A DNA stretch of 47,307 nucleotides from Nemertoderma westbladi (GCA_032718475.1 JAUCBJ010000619.1:1-47307), one strand, 5' to 3'; positions 34,447 through 46,418 are shown, counted from the stretch's first letter. A program made the numbers and translations. The notes: generated by a model from the sequence alone, not told the origin.

Positions 34447-34783
34447 TAATAACAAATACCTCGAAAAATACAGCTTGCCAACACATTGTTACTATCCCAT
34501 ATTTTTGTTGGAGACGATTATATAAATATAGTTTTTTAATGTATTTGGTTGGAAGTTTAAAATTAATATTTGCATCTACTGCCATCTTGGAATAGTTTTT
34601 TAAATATATTAAGATACGACCAGGCATTTAAAATTGAAGTTGATGCAATGTTATGTCATTGAATAATTTTAAAAGTAATTTAACTGTACAGAACCTCTCT
34701 ATGGTTACAATACAGCGCACAGTAAATTGGAAACTGGAGTTGCTCCCATTGGAATAATAGTGAGTAAAAACGTTCTGGAACAC
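34447..34783. other. Non-coding, nothing recognised
   Basis: AT-rich sequence between two MITE-like elements, with no supported gene. Confidence 0.35.
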
Positions 34784-35107
34784 ACCCCTAGGGGAGGTTG
34801 GGTGCAATCTTCGCCCGCGTACAACATTCGCTTGCGTCCGCGTACGAGACGGCTTTTTCTAACCAAAACAATAAACGACGGTGTTACTAATTGAGGGAAA
34901 AGAGCAGGTTACAGAGACGGCTTTTTAACCAAAACAATAAACGATGCTGTTACTAATTGAGGGAAAGGAGCAGGTTACAGAGACGGCTTTTTCTAAGCAA
35001 AACAATAATTGTTTATTAGTTTATTGGGCGAAGGTTGCTCACGGGCGAAGATTGCCTACGGGCGAAGGTTTCCGCCGGGCGAAGTTTGCTGCGTACCCTT
35101 AGGGGAA
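34784..35107. mobile_element. MITE-like element with imperfect terminal inverted repeats and internal subrepeats
   Basis: The left end (CCCCTAGGGG ... GCAATCTTCGCCCG, 34785-34818) is the imperfect reverse complement of the right end (CGGGCGAAGTTTGC ... ACCCTTAGGGG, about 35074-35105). Inside are two full copies and one partial copy of a 66-68-bp unit beginning GAGACGGCTTTTT (34846, 34914, 34980). There are also four copies of a 17-18-bp GGGCGAAGGTTGC-type unit (35024-35094). It has no transposase ORF. Confidence 0.6.
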
Positions 35108-35443
35108 CGAAATCATATTGCCTTTGCAAATAAAGTCATATCCGGTGCAGAATTTGGTCACAACAGGAAAATCCTTAATGATGCCAGATGGTTATCAGTC
35201 GGATTATTTACGACAATATTACCTACCCAAATCAGTTAAAACTTGCAGTTATGCAGTTAAAACATACTTCCATACGGTATGATGTAATATCTGCCGGACT
35301 AATAGGCCTATAAAAAGAAAGGGCTGTGTGTATATCTAATAATATATGCATTAGATTCTTAATTTGATATGAATATTTTTTAAATGTAAGTTTAAATAAT
35401 CATCTTTTTTATGCAACTTGAGATGGTCATATTTGTTTTCCAG
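35108..35443. other. Non-coding, probable intron end
   Basis: AT-rich sequence ending in the acceptor tract ATATTTGTTTTCCAG that precedes the candidate exon at 35444. Confidence 0.4.
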
Positions 35444-35588
35444 ATCCGGTTTGAGGGTGAATCTTCGGGAGCGATGGGATAAACAGAGTTACATGAAACA
35501 TCGCGAGAAGTTGAGACAAATAAAATCCAATATTGAGAATAAAACACCAGAAGGGTTTCCACCACCAGTGAACGCGAAGCGAATGGCT
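35444..35588 (+). CDS. Candidate exon of a CFAP97/hemingway-domain protein
   Basis: A good acceptor (TTTGTTTTCCAG) ends at 35443. The 145-base exon supplies one base to finish a codon, then 48 codons, and would end at GTTAGT (35589). The peptide contains RERWDKQSYMKHREKLRQIK and then ENKTPEGFPPPVNAKR. The arrangement W-x(4)-Y-x(2)-H-x(2)-KL, then an N-x(2)-P-x(2)-FP segment and NAK/R is what I remember of the CFAP97 (KIAA1430/Hmw) domain found in ciliary and flagellar proteins. The expected following Glu/Arg-rich helix is not encoded here; it should lie in a later exon. Codon usage looks unlike the surrounding AT-rich DNA. The donor is weak, and expression is unproven. Confidence 0.5.
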
Positions 35589-37332
35589 GTTAGTTATTAC
35601 TTGTTGCGTTGCGTGTGGGGGATGGTAGTGTAATTAATGAATATGAAAGTAGTTTGATGTTATTTTAGAAGCTCCAGGATAGTCAGAACTAAGGTTTTTA
35701 CCAAGCTATTTGTTTTTGTGTGAATCGCATTACAGGAAACCTATGATACTGATACTACTAATACATAAATCGGAGTGAACCTTCATGACCGAATGATAAT
35801 TTAACATCTCAGTCATTTAGTTTTTATTGTAAGGACAGTTTTGTCCTCTGAAGTTGTTGCCTTATTAATTTATTTTAATATATTTCCTTATTAATATAGA
35901 AAAAAGGCATAGTCACACCGTCACGGTCTCTCATGCAGTCACACTGCGTGCTTCCTCTTATATGATTTAATTTCCTTCCCCAACGGATGCCATTAATATG
36001 ATTATATTGTGCTACTCATCCGTTCTCGCACCGCTATCATTCCGGATGCTGCCTGCCAAGGCTCACAATAATCCCCTACCATAACCGCGTGAATCAAAGG
36101 AAATCCTGGTGGAATCCAGAAATTAATTATCTTAACATCGTGATATATCGTACGCATTAAGTAACATTTAATATGTCTGTCATAGTGTGCCAGGGGAACG
36201 TTAAAACGCGACATTGTTTGTCGTAGTCTGGTGTAACAGAAAGGCTTAAATTCTTACCTAATCCATTTCGATTTCGCTGTTGGACGTGCATCGAATTATG
36301 TGAGTTCAACACAATGCAGTTTAGTACGGGGTAATTAATTCATTCTTTATACATCCACTATCTTGCAGTAATTATCCCTCTGAAGGGAATTTTTATTTTC
36401 TTTTAGGATAAAGGTTTTCAGCCTATAATCTATGATCAATAGCATACTGTAGTCCAGTGTCTGTAAGGCTATTGTATACTGTATGTATTATCAGGTCAGA
36501 TCTACTCTAATTAAGTCCGTTTCCTAATGTTCCTTGATGAGTCATTCTATTTGAAAGACTCCAGTCCTTGCATTGACTAATATATCGTCAGAACAATGAA
36601 TGATTCCTTTATTGCTTCGTGCTTTTCCAGTTGTCAGTGATTGAAGCTTCTGTAGTGTAACGTTCCAACCGGCGTCTAATACGCCAAGACAGACATATGC
36701 ACTCACTGTATGTGCAGTGCATATATGTATCAGTGCTTTACATTAACTGTGAGTAAGGTGCATACACTGAAGCGTACGCAACTTCTTTATTCGGGGCACA
36801 GTTATGTTTCTTCATCATGCTATTAATTTTGTTATGCCACTTTTGATGCGGTTAACTTTTGTGGTAAACCATATTCAGACTGCCGGTATAGAACTGACAC
36901 GTGTCTTACTTGCAACAAGTACAGAGAGGACATTGGATTCTGAGATCTGCCCTCCGAATAAGAAAGTGTAAGTTATGGTTAGCTTTAAATAAACTCAATA
37001 AGGGTATGTAAATCACCTGGAATCAAATCTTATCTGAAGGTAATATTTCTTCCAGCAGCAGTAGAGCTGCTATATGGCGGCCCTAACTCTGGTCTCTTAC
37101 TGCAGTAGATAGATACCAGATCCGTTTATGGTACCACACCAGAATTCTACGCCAGACGTCATTAGTCTAGCTGGCCACCTCTTACGCAGAACTGAACAGC
37201 CTAAGCCTGGTCTTCTTCTATGTCAGCCTTCTGGTGATGTTTTGGAACATTGATGTTTGTTATTGACATTCAAGAAACGCCGTCTAAAATACACTAGTTC
37301 TCACGATAAGGCATACAGTGCGCCTGATAAAA
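35589..37332. other. Non-coding; intron or intergenic, nothing firm
   Basis: No supported gene. It has a short hairpin at 36693-36728 (ACATATGCACT with AGTGCATATATGT). A stretch at 36936-36968 ends at a perfect GTAAGT donor, but I cannot tie it to the upstream exon. Confidence 0.35.
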
Positions 37333-37500
37333 GAGGGGCTAGCCAGTTGATTGAATACTGGGGGCTTACAATATATTGGTTGTAGGTTCGAGACCTACCT
37401 GGGACCCCTCATCCTTCCATCCACTGGGGTCGATAAAATGAGTACCAGATGAATTAATGGGAGCATCCTAGAGGTGTGAACGATGTATGAGGAAAAGTGA
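37333..37500 (+). mobile_element. tRNA-derived SINE
   Basis: A box A-like TAGCCAGTTGA (37340-37350) and a perfect box B, GGTTCGAGACC (37385-37395), are spaced as in a tRNA promoter. The T-arm forms a perfect 5-bp stem (GTAGG-TTCGAGA-CCTAC). GAGGGG near the start pairs with CCCCTC at 37405-37410, as in an acceptor stem. A core-like segment follows, GGGGTCGATAAAATGAGTAC (37426-37445), which resembles conserved SINE cores known from cephalopods and other invertebrates (from memory). The 3' end is not clear. Confidence 0.75.
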
Positions 37501-37956
37501 GTTTAAAATATTTAAAATGTTATTCTACAGTACTTGAAATCCTACGAGAATTTATTGATTTTACATTCCAAATTCACAGAAATTGATATTAGAACCAATT
37601 TCTTTCTAATAACGGTATGGTCTCACAAAGTTTTTCGGGATTGCAGAAAAACATTTTGTACCATTCGATATCATCAAGAAGTTCGTCATTGTGTGACCAA
37701 TAAACCAATTAATTAATTAAATATCTCGCCTCTTCCTTTTATTTCATAATATTTTTCATTTTTCTCTGATGATTTCACTGAGAGATGATACCTATAAGGA
37801 CTAACATATATTGTAAGTCTGGCGCATCGAAAATGTCATGCAGTGAAATGTGGAAAAACTGTAAGGATACTGTCCTGCGCATGATGTTTAAGAGCGGAGA
37901 CGTTCACACTTCGAGATTTATTTGTGTCCGACAGTACGAACACTAATACGGACGGC
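37501..37956. other. Non-coding, nothing recognised
   Basis: AT-rich sequence with no supported gene, between the SINE and the dispersed repeat at 37957. Confidence 0.35.
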
Positions 37957-38136
37957 ATCAATAACTTTCATTTTGCGATATTCAGCGTTTAAATACAGTG
38001 TATCGGGAGCGGCTGTACCTCATTAATGGTCGGTCCCTGCACCACTCTACACTAACCCCTTGCCACACATTCTCCTTATACAGCAATTAACTCAGATGCT
38101 AATTATAATTTTTTTAACAACACCCTCAAGTAGAAT
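37957..38136. repeat. Dispersed repeat, copy 1 (second copy at 47125)
   Basis: Starts ATCAATAACTTTCATTTTGC and matches 47125-47304 with about six differences in 180 bases. It lies outside the BEL2 LTR, 485 bases to its left, so it is a separate repeat family or a rearranged LTR part. The true right end is unknown because copy 2 runs off the window. Confidence 0.85.
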
Positions 38137-38620
38137 ATAACTGCCCCATGAACTAATATTACACTGTTAGAAGATAAATTGCACTTACGTTCGAAAAACC
38201 TTTAGTCTGTTAGCCATTAAGCTTGTTCATTCATTGATGATTTCAGGTGCTTGTTTATAGGTTAATAGCTAACATTCGTCTAAATTAATGCAGCATAAAT
38301 CCAATTGGTGTTTTAAAGATTAAAATTAAGTTTTCCTCTAGTATAGTGAGTGAGTGATATGTATTAGTATTATTGCTTGTGTTAAAATTAGTGGTGTGAA
38401 TTATTTTCGAATTGTTGCGAATAAAGAATAATTAAATTTCGCTGTGAGGGATATCAGGATCATTGACAATGTAACAGAATAGCACGGCCTTGTCAAATAA
38501 ACCGGCATGCTTATTTATGAAGCAACATTACTTCTTCAACAACAAGGTGGTTAATATATTTGCACCTTCACATATCTTACAAAGGGGTGATGTAGGCTAC
38601 GATTTATTGCGCATGCCACA
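38137..38620. other. Non-coding flank of BEL2
   Basis: AT-rich sequence with no supported gene. Part of it may belong to the dispersed repeat that starts at 37957. Confidence 0.35.
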
Positions 38621-39405
38621 TGTACAATCTGTAACAGTCCCCCCTTGAGATATTGCGAAGCCAAAATCTCAAAGAAATTTTATTTTATTTTTTTTGTGGG
38701 GGAAGGGCGCTAGTAGACTGTTTGCCCGTGTCTACTTTCCTTTTTTTGTGGGGGAAGGGCGCTAGTAGACTGTTTGCCCGTGTCTACTTTCCTTTTTTAT
38801 TTGCAACCCTTTTCTTTTACTTTATTTTACCGAATAGCATTCATTTGAGATAAGGGTCTATTATTATTAATTTGTTTTTAATTTTAAATTTTATTATTTA
38901 TCTATTTATTTATTTTATTTTAATATCGATTATTATAGAGATTGTATAGTACAGTATAACATAGCTAGTATATAGTATATAGCATAGACTAGAGTGACGA
39001 TTTTAGATTATTTCGTTCTGTCTCTGTGGTCGAAACTAGTCTTGTCAATATAGTCTGATAATAATGTTTGAGAGAAATGTTAAATGAGATAAATGTTAGT
39101 GAGTGTTAGTGAGAAATCGTATTGCACAAACTATAATACTAAATATATATAAATGCAATAAACATTGAACTACATACAAACAGTACATATAATACTATAA
39201 ATAAAATGCACAACATAGAGAAATATATATTGTAAAAGTCCCTTCACCGTCATTTATGGTTCATATGAATAATTAATGATCTTTATTATCTTCTAGTGGT
39301 TGCCCTTTATGTGGTTGTCCGTTGTCTCATCTGAGGTACGGTACATGCCTCTGATTGCATCTACATTGCTGAGGGTTTCCAAGAGTACTGTATGAATGTC
39401 GTACA
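38621..39405 (-). repeat. 3' LTR of BEL2 (785 bp)
   Basis: Begins TGTACAATCTGTAACAG and ends GTCGTACA on the plus strand, so its termini form a TGTAC/GTACA inverted repeat with TG...CA ends. A polypurine tract directly adjoins it at 39406. The first 14 bases recur at 47109-47122, at the expected inner edge of the 5' LTR. Confidence 0.7.
38689..38797 (+). repeat. 52-bp tandem duplication inside the BEL2 LTR
   Basis: The segment GTGGGGGAAGGGCGCTAG through GTGTCTACTTTCC plus a T-run occurs twice, starting at 38696 and 38748, and the copies are virtually identical. An LTR-internal duplication of this kind can double promoter or enhancer motifs, which is inference. Confidence 0.9.
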
Positions 39406-39411
39406 CCCCCT
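39406..39411 (-). promoter_or_regulatory. Polypurine tract of BEL2
   Basis: The plus strand reads CCCCCT, so the element strand reads AGGGGG directly before the LTR start TGTACG. It is short but correctly placed, 33 bases after the pol stop codon. Confidence 0.55.
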
Positions 39412-39444
39412 GAAAATAATTAAGGTAATATAATGTAAACATTT

Positions 39445-42400
39445 CTATTTTTCAATGGATATAACATCTATAACATCAGATTCTAATAAGCAAAGCTTAT
39501 CTACATGACGCTTATAAACCCCTGCTGGAGTTTTTACTGAAGCATGGCGGACAATTCCGTCGGCATCTGGGAACACTTGGATGATACGTCCCCATTGCCA
39601 CTGTGATCTAGGCTGATGATCGTCATAGATCAGTACTGCGTTGTCTACCCGCAGGTTATCACGTTCACGGTTCCATTTGTTTCTGGTTTGTAAAGTCACT
39701 ACGTACTCCCTGAGCCACCTCTCCCAATAGTTAGTGGCTATTAGCTGGGATTGACGCCAAGAATGAGTAGAATAAGAGTCACTATCGTGACCTGGCCCTA
39801 TGTGTACGTTGTAGGCAGGACGTTGTAGAAGGAAGTGGTTAGGTGTGAGTGGTTCCTCACCTGTGATGTCGTTATTTACGATGCTAAGCGGCCGACTGTT
39901 CATTATTGATTCCGCCTCTGTTATACTTGTGAGTAATGTGTCATCGGTTACTAAATTTTTATTAATTATGGCTAGAATGGTTCTTTTAGCTATCTGTATT
40001 AACCTTTCATGTACTCCACCCGTGTGGGGCGCTAGTGGTGTCAAGAAGTGCCATTCAGTCCCATTCGGCCTTCAGAATTCAACTAACTCATCTTCCCAGG
40101 TTTGTAAGTTACTTCTAAGTTCTGACTCGGCCCCGATAAAGTTTGAGCCGTTATCAGAGTCGACCCTCTTTGGGGGGCCCCGTCGGGATATAAACCGACG
40201 ATACACGTTGATGAATGTGTCAGCTGATGCATTAATTGCGATGTCAAGATGAACTGCTCTGCAGTTTTGGCATGTGAATAATATTCCGTATCTTTTATTA
40301 GTGGTACTGCGACCTCTTAAAGTGTATAGGGGTCCCCACATATCCACTGTGGAGTAAGTGAATGGGGGCTCGTATGGCGTTAGTCTCGATGCTGGTAATG
40401 GTGACATTAATTGCTCCATTCTCCTTGATTTAATCCAGCGGCAGATGAAGCATTTTCCAGTCATGGCTTTAGTTATTGCTTGTACGCTCAGTATCCAATA
40501 TTTTTCTCTAAGCTTACATACAACGTGTGAGTATCCTGCGTGACCTAATTTTGTATGTACGTCCCATATCAACGCCCGTGTTATTGAATGTTTCTTTGGT
40601 AGTATAATTGGGTATGCGGCGTCATATGATATGGGCGCCTTACTGATACGACTACCTACTCTGATTAATCCGTCATTACCTAGGTGGGGGCTAAGCTTTG
40701 CAATTGGGCTATTTCTAGGCACTGGGGATTTATTAGATAGGCATTTATATTCTTCTTTGAATGTTTGCGTTTGTGTAAAGAACAGAAGCCTTTTGCCGGA
40801 TTTTTCTAGCTCCTGAGCACTTACCACTGTGTTTTTTAACATGATAGTCTTGCACGGATCGATAGAGTACTTACATAACCTTATCAACCAGGCGAATAAT
40901 ATTCTTACCTTATTCCAGGATGAATTCCTGTCTATAATTTTAGTGATAGCTTCTATTGTGCTGTCGTTCATGTCTGATTCACAACTGTCCTTAAATCTTA
41001 CCTTTTTGGTGTGAAGTTCTTCCAGAATACTATACCAGAAATCCTCTGTCCCCTCCGTGACGTCATCAGAGACTTCACTATCGTTATCGACCTCTGATAT
41101 TTCGCCCGTATATTGAATTTTCACATCATGATCATCTCTAATGGCGTCGGTCCATTCTGATTTGTTTTGGAGCCCGCCCGCCCATACCACCATTGACGAC
41201 GATCCTTCAACCTTTTAGCACTGAGTCCCCTGCTAATGTAATGGCGTCGGCTGGATTTAGTTCACCTTGAATGAAAAGCCATTGGTTACATTCGGATTGT
41301 TCTAGAATATGATTTACTCTGTTAGTTACATACCTTTTAAACTCTTTGTCCTCATTGTTTATGTATCCTAGAACTACTTTGGAGTCAGACCAAAATGTTG
41401 ACTTTTCGATTTTAAGGTTGAGTTCTTCCTTGAGAGTTTGGCCAACGTCAGCGACTATTACTGCCGCCTGCAACTCCCGTCTGGGCGTTGACAACCCGCT
41501 AGAAACTGAGGAAATTTTAACCTTGGAAAATAAATATGATACTGTTATATGGCCATCCATTTCAACTCTAAGATATGAAACGCAACCGCATGCTACTTCG
41601 GAGGCGTCACAAAAGTGATGTAATTGGTACTTTATATTTTCTAATGCCTGAGTAAAGCTATGGTACACTCTGGGTATCTGTATGACAGACAGTTCGGCAA
41701 TCTGTTGAGACCATTTGGTCCATTTTTTGATGTATTCCTGTGGTATTGGTTCGTCCCAACCAATACCGGAATGCCATATATCTCGTACAATTAATCTTCC
41801 CTTCACTACAAAGGGGGATAAAAAGTTCAGAGGGTCAAATATTGAGTTTACAACGCTTATGCATCCTCGCTTAGTTAGAGGGGCGTCCCTTTTCTGGAAA
41901 TTAAAGTTAAAATTATCCAATTGGGTGTCCCAAAATGACACCCAACACTCTTGTGGCTGGGAGGTTGTCCAGGTCTAAGTTTATGTATTGTTTATCTAAG
42001 TGTGAGACATTCAATGCCTCTAAAAACTTTCTAGAATTAGACATGAATTTGTGTAATCTAAACCCACCTTTGGAAAGGCAAGCAATGAGTTGTTGAGCCA
42101 GGTCTATTGCTTCTGGAACTGTATCTAAGGATTCACAGATATCATCTACATAAAATGATGTTAGTACACTGTTTATTACATTTTCATCAAATTCGTCTGC
42201 ATTATCCAACCCGGTTCTCCTTAGAGTGTGGGTGGCAATGCACGACGAATCTGTAGCACCAAATATATGTACAAGCATTTTGTAAGTTTCTATTTGGTTA
42301 CTACCTATTGGCTTCCATAAAAATCTTAAGCTGTCGCTATCCTCATCGGTGACTTTCACCTGATGATACATGCCTTCTATGTCTGCTATGAAGGCAATGC

Positions 42401-43868
42401 TTCCCTTGCGGAAACGCAATAGAATTCCTATAATTTTATTTGTCAAGTTAGGACCCTGTAAGAGGCAGTCATTAAGACATTCCCCCTTGTATCTGGCGGC
42501 GGCATCTTTTACAATGCGTATTGTGCCAGGTTTTGCTGCGCGCTCCACATAATGGTGCGGCAGGTAGTACGTTTGATTACTTACATGTTGTTGCTCACTT
42601 AAATCTAGCTTTCTCGCGTAGCCTTTAGTTTCATATTCCTTTATCATATTATCATAAAGCAGATACTTATCCGGTTTACCTGTTAATCTCTTTAATAACC
42701 CTTGCAACCTTACCTTAGCTAAGGGATAATTATTATGCAATACTGGTGGTCGCTCTTTCCAGAGCTTTCCTACGCAATAATGCCCATTTATGAAACTAGT
42801 AGTGTCTTGTAGTATTTTTAGCGCCTTTTTGTCGTTCCTTGACATACTAAGTTCCTCCTCCTTTAATTCTGAAGTATAAGTACTCTTCTCTGCTTGGCCA
42901 TATTGCTCTAGTCCTAGGGATTGTAAAATTAGTGCGTTTGTCCCTTGTTGGAATTCCATGTCTTCTTGAATGAAATAATTATTACTCATTATTGGGTCTT
43001 CTTCCTGGTTTACTGGTCCAACGACACACCATCCAAATGGTGTTCGGATAGCTATGGGTGCTTCCGGGTCATCGACCTCTAGGATCTTGTCATTTCTATG
43101 TACTTGAGGGTAATTCTGCCCAATTAGAATAGTAACCTGCGGTACATCTATATCGGGGTTTTCTAGTAGTGGGGTTAGATTCTGTAGATGTGGCCAGTTG
43201 TTTAAATTTAATTTAGTGTGGTCGTTACGATACTTATGGGTGTACTGGGAAACTACGTAAACATGTTTCATGTCTAAGAAGAATCCACGTTTGGTCTGCA
43301 TTTTGCCATCTACAGGGGTTACCTGGAATGATAGTTTACCAACTTGAACTAACTTACAGGGGTCGAATACCGTCTTGGCCTTTATTTCGACTTGTTCAGG
43401 AACTGTAATTTGTAATGTGTCTATAATTAGTGTGTCGATTACTGAGCTGGTGGAGCCTCCATCGAGTAGCGCATATGTTGTTAGTGACTTACCTTCTACC
43501 TTGATCCTTACTGGTACAACAGACAGCCACACATTAGGCGTAGTACTCACTGTCTCTACACTTTCGATATTGCAAATTGCAGCATCTTCTAGATGCTGTA
43601 TTTCTTGGGTTTGCGGACCATCTAGACCTATACTGGCATTATTTTCTAGGTTATTACTTTGCTCGGTTTCCGATATTTCGGCATGTGCTACTTGTTCATT
43701 ACTAACCTTGTTTAAAGTATCTCCAGATTTATTGCTATGTTTCCTGTGCAATAATGAACTGTGTCTTTTACCGCAACCTGGCACTGTACACCTATATAAA
43801 TTTGTGCAGTCCCTTATTATATGATTAGGGCTGAAACAGAGATAACACAATTGTTTATTAGTGACCAG
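39445..43868 (-). pseudogene. BEL2 pol: protease, RT, RNase H, integrase (frame-disrupted)
   Basis: The region 43850-41913 encodes a knuckle (CYLCFSPNHIIRDC) and a second Cys/His cluster. A DUF1758-type protease follows (ALLDGGSTSSVID, Asp at residue 130), where DGG replaces DSG. The RT has YYLPHHYV, DIEGMYHQV and YVDD (residues 567-570). A shift near 41935 leads to 41941-41207: DPLNFLSPFV, then RNase H with FCDASE, RRELQ, WSDSK and NPAD. Two nearby indels about 41175-41215 lead to 41193-40072, the integrase HHCC finger (HTKLGH ... CFIC) and catalytic D (TVDMWGP) and D (VDSDNGS). A TGA at 40072-40074 precedes the catalytic Glu (GGVHERL). The C-terminal domain (WERWLREY ... GRIIQVFPDADG) is typical of BEL. 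It ends at a stop, 39445. Confidence 0.88.
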
Positions 43869-43869
43869 A

Positions 43870-46418
43870 TCATCGCTTACAGACGCTTACTTCGCTTACA
43901 GACAGTTTTAATAGTTCTGGGCACCTAAATACTGCGTGGGTATTATGCCCGCAAATAATACAATTTCGAATTCTTGTTTTGGTTTGGCTTATACTCGGTA
44001 TCGCATCACCATCCTGTGAATACTGAGCCGCGGTTTCACTATGAGATACTTTCCCCTTAGTTTCACCGGATAGGTTCAGCATTTTCTTTGGATTGGTGTT
44101 TTGCAATGCAACTTCTGTATTCAATGTGGTAATTTTCGGTCGTTGCTCTATGTTTGATTTATACTTGTAGTCCTGCGGCGGTGTATGTACTTGTCTGGCT
44201 TCAGTATTAGAATAAGTGTAGACGGGGTCATTCATAGTGTCGGCTTCTTTCCGTATGAATTCGGCTAACTCGTGTAGCGTAGGTTCATGATGCTTATGTG
44301 TGCGTATATCGCCCGCTACGCGTCGCCAGCGGCTCATCACATTGGGGGGCAGGTTTGCTGCAACCATACGCAAGTTTGCTGTGGAGTTCATTTCTTGCGT
44401 ATTATTAAAATGTTGTAAAATTATAGCCTTGTTTCTTACTTTATCAGCGTAAGATCTAAACTTTTTCTTACACTGCTCGAAAGATCCTGAAATTAGATCG
44501 ACCTTATCAGTTAAGTCTCTAAGAGTGTGTTCTACAATGACACTAGGGTGACCGTACCGGTCGTGCAGTATTTCCCAGGCTCTGGTGTACCCGCCGCTCA
44601 AACCTGAAAGGAAGGATATTAAGTGCAGAGGTTCACCTGTTAAATAATTCAATAAATATGAAAATTTCTCCATTTCTGTAAAGGGTTTCAGGTCCACTTG
44701 AGCTCTAAAGGTTGCTGTGAAGGATATGTATTGCCCGGGGTCACCACTAAATTTAATGGGTTCAAGTTGAGGTAAGGTCAATCTTGTGTTTAGTTTGTCT
44801 AAGGCGGAAAATGTTATCTCAGCAGCAGAGTTGTTCAATTGAGTGAACTGTGATGGTGTAGACACGTATGTCTCTGCAGGAGCAAATGGTAGTTCATTAC
44901 TGTAGTTTTGATATGGTTGTCTATAGCCAGAATGATAGCCCGTGCTGTTAATGCAAGATGGGTCTCCTGCTGTAGGTATATTTGTATTGCTTACGGTGTT
45001 TGTAAAGTTACATGGGTTAGAACCAACAGATTGGATCATACGGCGTGACGTAACTTGCCCGCCCCCACTGGCGATCGAAACAGATGGTATATACGCAGGA
45101 CAGTGCGCATTTAAAGGCCTATTTGTTGGGCTAACATAGGCATTTATATCTGTAGTTCTAGTTAACCCACCCTCATGTGTACTAGGCCTACTATTTATAA
45201 AGGGGGCTGGATTACGTGTAGGATAACTAAAGCTATTCGTCATCGTGTGTATAGGAGATATTCCTATATTTTCGGCGGGTGCCATATTGCGAGGTGCACT
45301 CTGTGTGTAGATTATTGACGACATAGATGTTTCCTGAGATTTACCGACGATGTCTTGTTTTGTAGTGACTGGTTTGTGGCTTGGTTCAATATCTATATTA
45401 TCTGTTAATTTATAATTTACACTAGCATCTTTACCGACGATGTCTTGTTTTGTAGTGACTGGTTTGTGGCTTGGTTCAATATCTATATTATCTGTTAATT
45501 TATAATTTACACTAGCATCCAGTGTACCACCATTATTTTCCTCTTCTGCCAATTCTGTAGCTAATTTTAGCGCGTTTAATTTGTCTCTCTGTTGACACAG
45601 CTTTCGCTCACTCTCTAGATCTCTAATTTGTTTCTCACGTTCTTGGTCTCGAATTAATTGTTCTAATTTTAAGCTTTCTAATTTTTCTTGAGCTCTTAAT
45701 CTGGTAGCAGTAGACGCAACTGAGCCCGACCTACTACTATTTACAGACGCTCGGTCATGTGTGGGGCGCTTTGGGTTTTTCAATGGAAGTTGCGCCGATG
45801 AAAATTGACCATCAGTAACGCTAATAGTGGGCTTATGTAAAACATTATCTGTAATATAATTATTATTATCCACAACGGCTGTAGTTGAACCTGAGGATAT
45901 AAGGTGAGACATTTCTTGTAGATCCCCCTGGAGAGCACTTCAAATTCTCCCTGAAGCTTATTCGCTTCATTAGAAAAATTATTGTCATATAATTTTTCTA
46001 TAAATACTTGGTAGGCTTCGCATATCCTGTTGTAAGAAGTTACACACTCCTTATAGGTTGGAGGCACTAAGTCTAAACCTCCCGGTTTTCGTATATCCTG
46101 AAAGAAAATGTTTCTTTTCTTGGAAAAATATCCTTTATGACCTGCAATAGAACGATTAAATACTTCTAAGTCTGGAGGGTTTTGTACACACGTGGTCCCT
46201 GAGTTTCGAGCCCTGGCACCTGCGTCATTTCTATCACGACGTAGAGTGCGGTTACTGGCTTGTCCAGGTGCAGAAGCATTGGACATACCTTCAGTCCCAG
46301 TGGGTTCGTACGTGTTATGTGGGCCAACTAGTACCGTTGATGTACGGGGAGCGTCAATAAACTCACCTTCATTTCCGTCGACTTCACAGTCGTCGAAGGC
46401 CGTCAGTGTTTCATCCAT
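43870..46418 (-). pseudogene. BEL2 gag (frame-disrupted)
   Basis: ATG at 46418 opens 212 codons. A 2-base shift about 45925 moves the coding potential to the frame of 45912-43870. The N-terminal part has an acidic start and helical segments. A charged coiled coil follows (LRAQEKLESLKLEQLIRDQE, about 45640-45710), then two identical 30-residue repeats (45341-45520), then a polar, Asn/Ser/Pro-rich linker. A DUF1759-type gag core comes next (LPQLEPIKFSGDP, RYGHPSVIVEHTL). It ends with a CIICGHNTHAVFRC knuckle. The 3' end is broken by an apparent 19-base duplication (TCTGTAAGCGA twice, about 43880-43905) that puts pol out of frame. Confidence 0.82.
45341..45520 (-). repeat. In-frame 90-bp tandem duplication in BEL2 gag
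   Basis: The 90-bp segment beginning TTACCGACGATGTC on the plus strand occurs twice without visible differences (45341-45430 and 45431-45520). It doubles a 30-residue unit (DASVNYKLTD ... KQDIVGK) and keeps the frame, so it may have arisen while the element was still active. Confidence 0.93.

Noticed and set aside
35009-35239. 76-codon plus-strand ORF
   Set aside because: It starts inside the MITE subrepeats and shows no known motif.
36936-36968. Short exon-like stretch ending in a perfect GTAAGT donor
   Set aside because: No frame matches the expected continuation of the 35444 exon, and the acceptor side is weak.
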